Shown here piece after piece: positions 36,306 through 43,386 of a stretch of 64,000 bases of DNA. Origin of the DNA: Nocardia sp. CNY236 (GTDB lineage Bacteria > Actinomycetota > Actinomycetes > Mycobacteriales > Mycobacteriaceae); the NCBI RefSeq assembly GCF_000482385.1, contig NZ_AXVD01000002.1, forward strand, positions 62,001 through 126,000, in the 5' to 3' direction. Each line of letters begins with the position of its first letter. The stretch's first letter is position 1. The notes below the pieces were generated by a model. It did no database searches. It saw only the letters and a program-made list of their open reading frames with translations, and had not been told where the DNA came from. Position numbers and translations under genes: made by a program.

Positions 36306-37025
36306 TCACGCCGAGCGGCCGAACAGCAACTTCCACGGCATCAGTGCCGACTCGAGCTGCACGGTGAAGCTCATCTTGGATGCGCCCTCGGTGCGTTCCT
36401 CGAAGCGAATCGGGACCTCGGCGATGGCGAAGCCTTTCCTGATCGCCCGGTAGTTCATCTCGACCTGAAAGGAGTAGCCGTTGCTCCGGATGGACGCCAC
36501 GTCGATGGCGCGCAGGGTATCGGCGTGCCATGCCTTGAAGCCCGCGGTGGCGTCCTTGACGCCCAAGCGGAGAACGAGGTTGACGTAGAAGTTCGCCCAG
36601 GCCGACAACGCCTTGCGATACCACTTCCAGTCCGCCGCGGTCGAGCCGCCGGGAACGTAGCGCGAGCCGAGAACCGCGCCGGCGTCGGTGGTCGACAATG
36701 TCTCCAGCATGATGGGGATGACTTCGGCGGGATGCGACAGGTCGGCGTCCATCTGGATGATCACGTCCGCGCCCTCGTCCAATGCGCGTGTGATGCCAGC
36801 GACGTAGGCGCGGCCGAGCCCGTCTTTCTCGGTGCGGTGCAGCACGCCGAGCACGTTCGGCGATTCGGCCGCCAACTTGTCGGCGACCTCGCCCGTCCCA
36901 TCCGGCGAACTGTCGTCGACGACGAGCACGTGCAGGTCGGACACCGGCAACGCGGTGAGCCGGTCCACCACAACCGGTAGATTCTCCCGCTCGTTGTAGG
37001 TCGGCACAACAACGGTAACCCTCAA
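36306..37025 (-). CDS. ppm1: Polyprenol monophosphomannose synthase (GT2)
   Basis: 239 residues from TTG at 37025, supported by GGAGG 7 nt upstream. GT2 fold: VTVVVPTYNERENL, VVDDSSPDGTGE, DADLSHPAEVIP, VLGSRYVPGGS and RRxY-like DWKWYRKALSAWANFY, then EVPIRFEERTEGASKMS. It transfers mannose from GDP-mannose to polyprenyl phosphate for lipomannan, lipoarabinomannan and glycoprotein synthesis at the membrane. Only the synthase domain is present; the apolipoprotein N-acyltransferase domain fused to it in M. tuberculosis Ppm1 is not adjacent here. Longer upstream reading frames are not used. Confidence 0.9.
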   Translation of the reverse strand: MRVTVVVPTYNERENLPVVVDRLTALPVSDLHVLVVDDSSPDGTGEVADKLAAESPNVLGVLHRTEKDGLGRAYVAGITRALDEGADVIIQMDADLSHPAEVIPIMLETLSTTDAGAVLGSRYVPGGSTAADWKWYRKALSAWANFYVNLVLRLGVKDATAGFKAWHADTLRAIDVASIRSNGYSFQVEMNYRAIRKGFAIAEVPIRFEERTEGASKMSFTVQLESALMPWKLLFGRSA

Positions 37026-37228
37026 GGGTCGCCCTCCCTGCAGATCCTGGTATCGCTCGCAGCCCACACACCAGGACCACCGAGCTTTCATCGAGTTCTG
37101 GAAGACGGTACTCGATGCCCCCGACCTCGGGCCGAGCGGCCGCACCCCATCGTCAGCCGGTGCAAGGCGACCGGCTACGCAGCCCGATACGTTGAGTGCC
37201 GCATTTCGGCGAAGCCGTGATTTCGCAC

Positions 37229-37411
37229 TCAGTCTCCGTCTCGCCAGGCCCGATCTCGAGCGTCCTCACGTTCTGTGCGGATCCGAGCAATTTCCAAAGC
37301 GCGCTCCGCGGTCGCCCGGTCCGGATACGGTCCCATGCGGTCACGGAACCAGCACTGTCGCCCACGCTCGGCCCGACTGTGTCTCAAGCAGTAATACCAG
37401 CGCTCAGCCAT
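37229..37411 (-). CDS. Small conserved protein with GPYPDRATAE motif
   Basis: 60 residues from ATG at 37411; the frame is open 63 codons further upstream. Sequence features: MAERWYYCLRHSRAERGRQC, then GPYPDRATAERALEIARIRT and a charged end. The GPYPDRATAE motif followed by a helix is like short SPOR-related proteins of actinobacteria, which are small and cytoplasmic. Function unknown. Confidence 0.5.
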   Translation of the reverse strand: MAERWYYCLRHSRAERGRQCWFRDRMGPYPDRATAERALEIARIRTEREDARDRAWRDGD

Positions 37412-37622
37412 AGCTCCAGCATCCCACCGAAAATCGAGGGTGACATCGAAACAATGGGCGCGGCGCACCAACCGTGGTATTCCAAGTAACCGAGACTCGT
37501 CCGCCTTGCCAGGCCCTAATCGAACATGGATCGACCGGCGGACCACGATATCCGTTTCGCCACATGTGATTTCCGGTCGACATGTCCGCGGCATCGGCAC
37601 GTGCGATCACATTGTCACGCGC

Positions 37623-38456
37623 CTACGTCCACCCAGCGACTCGGGCACGACCCAACGTTTCCAGCGTCGCGTACTCAGCCCAGCGCCTCTGGATCTCATG
37701 GTCCTCAGCGGGACATTGCCGCATCCTGTCGGCCTCATCGGCCAGCTCATCCAGGGTGCCGGTCCAACCGTCCATGTGCAGGCGGTGGCCATCGGCAGTG
37801 CGATAGAGCGTAGCGGTGACCGATGAGTTGCCGATCCGGTCGAGCGTGAACACGTCCCCAGGGGTCCTCAGCTCCGCGCCCTCGGACACCCGCGCGTCCC
37901 CGAACACCAGCGCGTCCCCGAACACCAGCGCGTCCCCGAACACCAGCGCGTCCCCGAACACCAGCGCGTCTCCGAACACCTCGGCGGCTTGGCCCACCCC
38001 CGCGCGCCCGAACACCCGTGCATTACCGGACACCAGTGCGTCCTCGCTCACCCCTGCGCGCCCGTACACCCAGGCGCTCTCGCCCACCCCCGCGTCCCCG
38101 CTCACCCACGCCCGTCCGAACACCCGCGCGTCCTCGGAAACTTCGGCGTGCATACCCAGCTCGGCGTTCCCGAACACCCGAGCGGAACCGGATACCCACG
38201 CACGCCCGCTCACCCATGCGTTCCCGTACACCTGGGCGTTCTCGTACACTCGTGCGTCCCCGTCCACACATGCGGTCTCGTACACACATGCGTCTCCGGC
38301 CAACCACGCGTGCCCGGTCAGATTGCGCTCGTGCTCCACCCAGCCGCCCAGGTCCCCGGCACGCACCTGCTGGTGGGGCAAGTCCATGACCGCGCGTGTA
38401 CGGCGCAGGGTGCGCCCGTCGACGACACGGATCTCATCGGTCAACTCGTAATGCAT
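37623..38456 (-). CDS. Left-handed beta-helix (hexapeptide-like repeat) protein
   Basis: 277 residues from ATG at 38456. After an N-terminal ~40 residues (ELTDEIRVVDGRTLRRTRAV), residues ~48-195 are hexapeptide-like repeats of the form G-(D/N)-A-x-V-(F/Y/S), predicted to form a left-handed beta helix. Similar proteins (YdcK type) occur in Enterobacteria and phages; the role is unknown. Five GDALVF units near residues 180-205 are encoded by a nearly perfect 18-bp repeat. C-terminal ~75 residues are a different domain (LYRTADGHRLHMDGWTG). Located in a stretch of accessory genes. Confidence 0.75.
   Translation of the reverse strand: MHYELTDEIRVVDGRTLRRTRAVMDLPHQQVRAGDLGGWVEHERNLTGHAWLAGDACVYETACVDGDARVYENAQVYGNAWVSGRAWVSGSARVFGNAELGMHAEVSEDARVFGRAWVSGDAGVGESAWVYGRAGVSEDALVSGNARVFGRAGVGQAAEVFGDALVFGDALVFGDALVFGDALVFGDARVSEGAELRTPGDVFTLDRIGNSSVTATLYRTADGHRLHMDGWTGTLDELADEADRMRQCPAEDHEIQRRWAEYATLETLGRARVAGWT
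37901..37980. repeat. 18-bp coding minisatellite in the hexapeptide-repeat gene
   Basis: CGAACACCAGCGCGTCCC is repeated four times head to tail with only one base change in the last unit (37901-37972). Each unit adds one hexapeptide (GDALVF), so slippage would add or remove whole beta-helix coils without frameshift. Confidence 0.9.
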
Positions 38457-38756
38457 CGCACGGATCCCTCTTCCGTGATGTAAGGTGCTCAGCTCCGCCA
38501 CCTGCACATAGGGCGTCGGCCTCGATCTTGGTCACGACATACTGCTCCGACACCGTACTGCCCTGTCAGAGCCGGGAAGCAACAGAGCCCGTCCACTCCA
38601 AGACCGAGGCAACAGCGACCAACAAGCTCGAAGGCGCCTGGAGAAGGCAGGCATGCGCCGCCGCTAGCAGATGCTGGCGGCGGCCTCGTCACCGAGTAGG
38701 GCAGGTATGAGCGGAACCTCCGGTATGCGATGGCGACCGCAACAAGCCAGCGAACC
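38457..38756. other. Region without a convincing gene
   Basis: 300 bp between the hexapeptide-repeat gene and the decayed membrane gene. No reading frame has plausible start, composition and family features; no clear hairpin or repeat was found. Confidence 0.5.
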
Positions 38757-39045
38757 TCACTGCGGAAGCAGAATCGGTATGACGAGGGCCTTGCCGATGC
38801 TGTATCCGGTTCCTACCGCAGACCCCACCGCCAGCAGGTTCAACCCCGCCGCAACCAGATTTGACCGTGCACGCGCGGCATCCACTGAATGCACGGCATC
38901 ATCAAGCGCAACAGCCCGAAGGTATATGCGGCGAGATAGACTCCCGAGAAGACATTCACGATGCCGGCCCTCGCATCCTGGTGGTCGAAATCGGTAGGGC
39001 GAGGGTAGTCTCGTGCACTGGCGATGCGAAGAACAGCACGGCCAT
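38757..39045 (-). pseudogene. Frameshifted remnant of a small integral membrane protein
   Basis: Three pieces in different minus-strand frames line up like one membrane protein: VLFFASPVHETTLALPISTT (frame 1, ending in a stop), NVFSGVYLAAYTFGLLRLMM (frame 2), and RSNLVAAGLNLLAVGSAVGTGYSIGKALVI (frame 3). The order recalls actinobacterial transporters of the MAB_1171c type, which often accompany XRE regulators like the one at 40763 (inference). At least two frameshifts, or sequencing errors, would be needed. Confidence 0.4.
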
Positions 39046-39080
39046 GACCGTGACGGCCGCAAGACCGCGACCCGCACGGC

Positions 39081-39227
39081 TCAGTCGTTGTCACGGCGCC
39101 ACTGTTGCGCTTCGATCCGGTTCAACACCGCCCACATCGCTGCGAGCGCTTCTGCCCGAAAAGGCTTCTCGTTGGTCAGCCGGTCTCGTAGAACGAGTTG
39201 CCTGACAGCTATATATGCAGTCCGCAT
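39081..39227 (-). CDS. 48-residue protein of unknown function
   Basis: Start ATG at 39227 with GGGAG 4 nt upstream; an alternative GTG at 39275 would overlap the upstream gene by 29 bp. The product is a single helical, charged segment: MRTAYIAVRQLVLRDRL, NEKPFRAEALAAMWAVLNR, EAQQWRRDND. It lies 19 bp after the upstream gene, consistent with an operon. No family recognised. Confidence 0.5.
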   Translation of the reverse strand: MRTAYIAVRQLVLRDRLTNEKPFRAEALAAMWAVLNRIEAQQWRRDND

Positions 39228-39246
39228 GTGGCTCCCGAAGTTGGGA

Positions 39247-39753
39247 TCATGGCCGCACGGCCACCGCACGCCCATCCCGCGTACGTATCTCCACCGCCGG
39301 CTGGTCGTCTCGCCGAGCGCGCACGATCCCGAACGCGAGCCCAGCCTCGTCGATCGGCGCCACCGTCGACTCCAGTGTCGAGGTGATCGCGAGCTCGGTC
39401 GCGTCCAATGCCGCCATGCCCGTCACCGAGAACCAGCCCTCCTCCTGGTCACCGTCACTCGAAGGCCAGCCGAACCATGAACGCGACACGTTGTACAGCG
39501 GGCGGTGTCCGGTGTCGGCTTCCCGCTGCCGGACCCGGCGTGGGGTACCGCAGATGTAGTCCGGCGGAATCCACTCGCCGGCGCGGTCGACCACGAATAC
39601 CGTGAAGCGCTTGTCGTCGCTTTGTAGGAGGACCGCGACCACATCCGGTCGTGTGGCAACGGCTACTGGGGTAAGGCTAGGGTCGAAGTCGATGACCCGC
39701 TGCCGCGCGATCTCGACAGCAGGATGTGCCAGACCAGCGTCCACGGTCGTCAC
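39247..39753 (-). CDS. Hypothetical soluble protein in the accessory operon
   Basis: 168 residues from GTG at 39753 (AGGAG just upstream); TTG at 39777 is an alternative that would start inside the previous gene's end region. Acidic, with no signal or membrane segment: TPVAVATRPDVVAVLLQSDDK, FTVFVVDRAGEWIPPDYICG, SRSWFGWPSSDGDQEEGWFSV, and FGIVRARRDDQPAVEIRTRDG. The hydrophobic strand pattern suggests a beta-rich fold. No known family recognised; part of the XRE-adjacent operon. Confidence 0.55.
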   Translation of the reverse strand: MTTVDAGLAHPAVEIARQRVIDFDPSLTPVAVATRPDVVAVLLQSDDKRFTVFVVDRAGEWIPPDYICGTPRRVRQREADTGHRPLYNVSRSWFGWPSSDGDQEEGWFSVTGMAALDATELAITSTLESTVAPIDEAGLAFGIVRARRDDQPAVEIRTRDGRAVAVRP

Positions 39754-39778
39754 CTTCTCCTCGTCGGGTCTGTGCAAC

Positions 39779-40216
39779 CTAGCACGCTAGGATCACCTGG
39801 TCGCTGTTGTCTTCCACGTCCATGTCGTTGCCGTGCTCGGCCCACAGGATCGCCTGCGTGTGATACCCGTACAGCCGGCCGGCGGTGGAGCACTCCGAGA
39901 AGAAATTCTCGGACTTCTCGGCCTGGGTGGGGTCTTTGTCGCCCGCTATGGCTTGCAGGTAGTACTGGTCGCGTTCCAGGTCGTGGCGCCACAAGATCAC
40001 CTCGATGTGCCGCCGTGACGGCCCGGTCGGTGTGCAGTGCACGGAGTACCCGAAACCGATCGGCGCGCTGGCCGCGTTGGCCGCCTTGTATGGCCCTCCC
40101 GCTTCAATGAAGCAGGTCACATGGTGGGCCACCGGGATCACGGGCTGCGCCTGCGCGGTGGGTGCGGCTATAGCGATGGCAGCGACGCCCGCGGCGGCGA
40201 GATGAGTGATGTTCAT
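39779..40216 (-). CDS. Secreted hypothetical protein with disulfide-type cysteines
   Basis: 145 residues from ATG at 40216. Signal peptide: MNITHLAAAGVAAIAIAAP-TAQA with cleavage near AQA-QP. The mature chain has Cys at ~35, 61, ~109 and the C-terminal residue, suggesting two disulfides, and a HxEVILWRHDLERDQYY centre. Its ATG overlaps the stop of the 44-residue gene upstream (ATGA), so translation is coupled. Family not recognised. Confidence 0.65.
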   Translation of the reverse strand: MNITHLAAAGVAAIAIAAPTAQAQPVIPVAHHVTCFIEAGGPYKAANAASAPIGFGYSVHCTPTGPSRRHIEVILWRHDLERDQYYLQAIAGDKDPTQAEKSENFFSECSTAGRLYGYHTQAILWAEHGNDMDVEDNSDQVILAC

Positions 40217-40347
40217 TCTTGTCCTTCGTCGATTGCTATGTCGGCGCGTTCTTTTGGCTCACCGGTCCAGCCGTCTGCGAACACCGGCGACCAGGACCCA
40301 TCACGCCACTGCACCCATCCCTGCGGCTCGTCGTCCGGGGCGATCAA
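40213..40347 (-). CDS. 44-residue Trp-rich peptide, coupled on both sides
   Basis: TTG start at 40347 overlaps the TGA of the upstream membrane gene (bases shared: TTGA), and its TGA overlaps the ATG of the secreted gene (ATGA). Sequence features: DDEPQGWVQWRDGSWSPVFADGW and an acidic end. Four tryptophans in 44 residues. Short and unusual start, but the tight coupling with both neighbours argues it is real. Function unknown. Confidence 0.55.
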   Translation of the reverse strand: MIAPDDEPQGWVQWRDGSWSPVFADGWTGEPKERADIAIDEGQE

Positions 40348-40613
40348 CGGACGTACCGTTCGACGCGCTGGTCGGGCACGATCACACCGGCAGCGACGAG
40401 CGTCCCGTAAGCGTCACGCTTGTCCGGGCAATCGCTGACGCTGCACGGGGCGTGGAATCGCATAACGTGATGGGCGATGTCGACCGTCATCCGGTCGGTG
40501 ACCGGCTCTTGCGGTGGATCTGCCTTGGCGATGACTGCCGGTAGCGCGTACACGATGATGAGCAGTACGGCGACCGCGCCTGTTACGACGAGCACCGATA
40601 CGTGATCCGTCAT
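40344..40613 (-). CDS. Small single-pass membrane protein with CxxxxC
   Basis: 89 residues from ATG at 40613 with AGGGGA 6 nt upstream. One N-terminal membrane helix (VSVLVVTGAVAVLLIIVYALP) is followed by an outside domain HAPCSVSDCPDKRDAYGTLVAAG and PDQRVERY. First gene of the coupled minus-strand operon. The opposing regulator starts 150 bp away. Unknown function. Confidence 0.6.
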   Translation of the reverse strand: MTDHVSVLVVTGAVAVLLIIVYALPAVIAKADPPQEPVTDRMTVDIAHHVMRFHAPCSVSDCPDKRDAYGTLVAAGVIVPDQRVERYVR

Positions 40614-40648
40614 CCAAATCCCCTGCGACGTTGGACTAGTGGGTACCA

Positions 40649-40685
40649 CCCGGCGTCGGGGAGGACGCTCACACCCGACGCCGGG
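40649..40685. promoter_or_regulatory. 12-bp perfect inverted repeat in the leader of the accessory operon
   Basis: CCCGGCGTCGGG and CCCGACGCCGGG are exact complements with a 13-nt spacer, 36 bp before the first gene of the minus-strand operon. It could be an attenuating hairpin or an operator. Confidence 0.65.
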
Positions 40686-40719
40686 GGCTGATTCCGACGT
40701 TAAGTTCTGCCAACGCGCT

Positions 40720-40740
40720 GATTGTTCGATGATTGTTCGA
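40720..40740 (+). promoter_or_regulatory. Direct repeat operator candidate for the XRE regulator
   Basis: GATTGTTCGA occurs twice with an 11-bp period (one helical turn), 11 bp before the -10 box of the regulator gene. Such spacing suits binding of two HTH monomers on one face; autoregulation is inferred. Confidence 0.5.
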
Positions 40741-40750
40741 AATTTGGTGG

Positions 40751-40756
40751 TAGCGT
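40751..40756 (+). promoter_or_regulatory. -10 box (TAGCGT) for a leaderless XRE mRNA
   Basis: TAGCGT is followed by six bases and the ATG at 40763. Confidence 0.55.
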
Positions 40757-40762
40757 GGGGCG

Positions 40763-41926
40763 ATGCGCGAAGAGGATTCCGTTGGGGCGCGGATCGCGCG
40801 AATCCGCAAGCTGCGCGGCATGACTCAGCACCAGCTCGCTGCCGCGGCCAACGTATCGCGGTCGATGCTCGCCCAAGTCGAGAAGGGCCACAGCTCAGCG
40901 TCCACGGTGTGGGTCGGCGCGGTCGCGAACGCCTTGGGCGTGGACGCTTCTCGACTGTATAGCGACGACGAACCCGAGAAGCTACTCGATGTCCTGCCGA
41001 TCCTGCGCCGCGCTCTTGCCGCCACCGACTTGATGGACCCGAGTCTGGAACCCGAACCGCTGGAGCAGCTGCGCGTGCTGTCGGTGCGGGTCGCACGTTG
41101 GCGACGCGACGCGCAGTACCGGAAAATCGCAGGCGTTCTGCCGGACTTGGTCGATCGGCTGCTGATTTCCGGCCACGAGTCTGGCCGACCCGCGTACGCC
41201 CTGCTCACCGACGCGTATCGGGCGGCGAACACGGTAGCGCACAAACTGGGATACGCGGACCTTTCGCTGACTGCTACCGAGCGAATGGAGTGGGCCGCAT
41301 CTCGTTCGGGTGACCCGCTGCTGCTAGCGACCACCTACTATGTGAAGGCGGCGACCCTGGCGCGGGTCGGCGCAACCCATCAGGCGCTGCGCCTGCTGTC
41401 GCGGGCGATGAGCGACATCGAGGCGATCATCGATGACGACGCTACTGCCGCGGCGGTGTATTCGATCCTGCACATGCGTGCCGGCACCATCGCCGCGGCG
41501 ACCGGTGATGCGGACACGGCACGCTCGCATCTGGCCGAGGCCGAGCAGTTGGCCCGCGGATTCGGCGACACGATCGTCTACGGCAGCCCTGTCGGTCCAA
41601 CCAACGTGCGCCTCTACCAGGTGTGCGCCGAGGTCGATCTGGGTGACGCAGGCCGAGCGATCGAGATAGCACGTTCGACCCGATTGCCGAAAGACATGCC
41701 CGCCGAGAGGCAAGCGTATTTCTGGGTCGATGCGGCACGGGCGCATCTGCTCAACGGCGACCCCGACGCTGCGATCAGCGCCCTGTACGAGTCGCGGATC
41801 GCCGCGCCCGAACATTTCCGCTCCGCCCCAGTGGTCAAAGGCGCAATCACAACCGCCGCGCAACAGCAGCGCCGGGCCAGCGACAGCCTACGCAGTCTCG
41901 CAAACTCCGCCGGCCTCACCGACTGA
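40763..41926 (+). CDS. XRE family regulator with TPR-like sensor domain
   Basis: 387 residues from ATG. Residues 8-62 are the HTH: IARIRKLRGMTQHQLAAAANVSRSMLAQVEKGHSSAS. The remainder is helical with TPR-like pairs (LGDAGRAIEIARSTRLP, AARAHLLNGDPDAAISALYESR), as in the actinobacterial XRE/TPR regulators, which often sense peptides or control neighbouring small genes. It is divergent from the coupled small-gene operon at 40613, with the direct repeat and inverted repeat between, so control of that operon is likely (inference). The gene appears leaderless. Confidence 0.85.
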   Translation: MREEDSVGARIARIRKLRGMTQHQLAAAANVSRSMLAQVEKGHSSASTVWVGAVANALGVDASRLYSDDEPEKLLDVLPILRRALAATDLMDPSLEPEPLEQLRVLSVRVARWRRDAQYRKIAGVLPDLVDRLLISGHESGRPAYALLTDAYRAANTVAHKLGYADLSLTATERMEWAASRSGDPLLLATTYYVKAATLARVGATHQALRLLSRAMSDIEAIIDDDATAAAVYSILHMRAGTIAAATGDADTARSHLAEAEQLARGFGDTIVYGSPVGPTNVRLYQVCAEVDLGDAGRAIEIARSTRLPKDMPAERQAYFWVDAARAHLLNGDPDAAISALYESRIAAPEHFRSAPVVKGAITTAAQQQRRASDSLRSLANSAGLTD

Positions 41927-42272
41927 TCACTCGCTACAGCTTGAGAGCAGCGAGCAATCGGTGAGCCATTGATATCTACCCCCTATCAGTCGACTGTGAC
42001 GCTAGGCACAATATGGCACCGCCTATATGCCATCACTTTGGGGTCGACCACCAGGATTGGCCGGCTCCCGGGATCAGGGATTACTGCGGCAAGTCGTCGG
42101 AGAGCTGCTCGACCGCGACCGCTAAACCCGGCTGCGCGACCTCGCCGACCGCATCGGCGTCCGGGGATAGTCGCGTCTCGCAGGGGCGCGCGCACGCGTC
42201 ACAGCCAAGAGGCCGCGGTGCGACCGCAAAGACTGCGATAGGCAGCATGTTTGGCTACAGTGTCAGAAGTTG
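41927..42272. other. Gap without a gene between regulator and tRNA cluster
   Basis: About 345 bp. No convincing reading frame or family similarity. Composition drops slightly in GC near 41990-42050 (TATCTACCCCCTATCAG region). No tRNA-like remnant or clear attachment site seen. Confidence 0.5.
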
Positions 42273-42316
42273 AAATAGGGCTCTGACGAGGAATTCCTAG
42301 TCAGAGCCCTATTTTT
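42273..42316. terminator. Terminator of the tRNA cluster
   Basis: A long stem, AAATAGGGCTCTGAC pairing with GTCAGAGCCCTATTT across 12 bases, followed by T-runs on both strands. It lies 3 bp after tRNA-Phe on the minus strand. Confidence 0.88.
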
Positions 42317-42318
42317 CG

Positions 42319-42392
42319 TGGCCAGGGCCGGGATCGAACCGGCGACCTTCCGCTTTTCAGGCGGACGCTCGTACCAACTGAGCTACCTGGCC
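42319..42392 (-). tRNA. tRNA-Phe (anticodon GAA)
   Basis: 74-nt cloverleaf read on the minus strand; anticodon loop CTGAAAA between GTCCGC and GCGGAA arms, T arm GCCGGTTCGATCCCGGC. CCA is not encoded. Confidence 0.97.
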
Positions 42393-42450
42393 GCAGACAT
42401 CCGAAGTGAATGTCATATGCGAAACGCCGGAAATATCCGGCGTTTGTCTG

Positions 42451-42524
42451 CGACCCTGACGGGACTCGAACCCGCGACCTCCGCCGTGACAGGGCGGCGC
42501 GCTAACCAACTGCGCCACAGGGCC
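42451..42524 (-). tRNA. tRNA-Asp (anticodon GTC)
   Basis: 74-nt cloverleaf with acceptor GGCCCTG pairing CAGGGTC (one G-U), anticodon GTC in CCTGTCACGG, T arm with GGTTCGAGTCC. Confidence 0.97.
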
Positions 42525-42553
42525 ATGCTCTGCTACCAACGATCCGTAGATCG

Positions 42554-42626
42554 TACCCCCTACGGGATTCGAACCCGCGCTACCGCCTTGAAAGGGCGGC
42601 GTCCTAGGCCGCTAGACGAAGGGGGC
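42554..42626 (-). tRNA. tRNA-Glu (anticodon TTC)
   Basis: 73-nt cloverleaf; acceptor GCCCCCT/AGGGGGT, anticodon TTC in CCCTTTCAAGG, T arm with GGTTCGAATCC. Order Glu-Asp-Phe on the minus strand matches the gluT-aspT-pheU cluster of mycobacteria (knowledge). Confidence 0.97.
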
Positions 42627-42720
42627 CCATCCCGGATTTCTCCGGACTGGCTTTCAACGGCTGTCCGTTGGGAGCCGTATTAGCTTATGACAGACCGGAC
42701 AGTAATCCCAAACCGGCTGG

Positions 42721-43386
42721 TCAGAGCCCTAAACTCAGATCCTCCACGCGCGCCTGAGCGCACCAGCCGTCAACCTGGAATTTCTCCAGCCACTCGAGTG
42801 TGGCCATCGCTTCGATCACTACCTCGAGCGACTCCTCGAACCGGGACCGCAGATCGACCCGGCCGCCGAGCAGGTCCGCCATATACCGTTGACCGGCCAA
42901 GGCCGCGGCAAGCGTGCGGGTGAACCGGTTGGGATCGGCATCGGCCCGCAGCTGTCCATACTCGATCGCACGGTCCGCGAGCACCTTGGTGGTGCGACCG
43001 ACGATGCGCCCCCCACCCATCTGTACATCGCAATAGAAATCCGGCTCGATGATCAAACGGTATTCGGCCTGCGCAATGATGTCGTGCTCGAGTCGAAGCG
43101 CTATCTCGTCGACCATCCCGTGCAGGACGTCGAGGGGACTGAGATCCACTCGGGCCAGCCACCTCTCGGCCGACACGCGGTAGCGCTCCACCGCGGTTCC
43201 CAGCACCGCGCGCGCGAGATCTTCCTTCGAGTCGAAATGGAAGTACATGGCGCCCTTGGTGGCGCGCGAACCCTCCAATATACGGTTGAGGGATGCAGCG
43301 GCATAGCCGCTCTTCCCGAACTCTACGGCGGCGGACCTGATAATTGCCGCCCGTGTTCGGCGGGCCCGCTCTTGCTGCCGTGCCAT
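42721..43386 (-). CDS. TetR family regulator, gamma-butyrolactone receptor-like
   Basis: 221 residues from ATG at 43386. N-terminal HTH (ARQQERARRTRAAIIRSAA, FGKSGYAAASLNRILEGS, ATKGAMYFHFDSKEDLARAVL) matches the ArpA/ScbR type of autoregulator receptor more than generic TetR. The C-terminal ligand domain has GGGRIVGRTTKVLADRAIEYGQLR. In Streptomyces such proteins bind butyrolactones and control secondary metabolism; no butyrolactone synthase (AfsA) gene is visible here. Lies after the tRNA cluster with a gene-poor kilobase upstream. Confidence 0.78.
   Translation of the reverse strand: MARQQERARRTRAAIIRSAAVEFGKSGYAAASLNRILEGSRATKGAMYFHFDSKEDLARAVLGTAVERYRVSAERWLARVDLSPLDVLHGMVDEIALRLEHDIIAQAEYRLIIEPDFYCDVQMGGGRIVGRTTKVLADRAIEYGQLRADADPNRFTRTLAAALAGQRYMADLLGGRVDLRSRFEESLEVVIEAMATLEWLEKFQVDGWCAQARVEDLSLGL

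Noticed and set aside
37153..37365. Minus-strand frame with RTLEIGPGETETECEITASP
   Set aside because: It overlaps the 60-residue conserved gene in another frame, and its composition looks like a shadow of it.
37401..42316. Accessory region as an integrated phage or conjugative element
   Set aside because: No integrase, excisionase, terminase, replication or transfer gene was found; only small unknown genes and one beta-helix protein with phage-like relatives.
42300..42731. GTCAGAGCCCTA direct repeats at 42300 and 42720 flanking the tRNA cluster as possible attachment sites
   Set aside because: Twelve bases, one copy inside a terminator stem and the other in a TetR stop region, with no integrase gene nearby; most simply chance.
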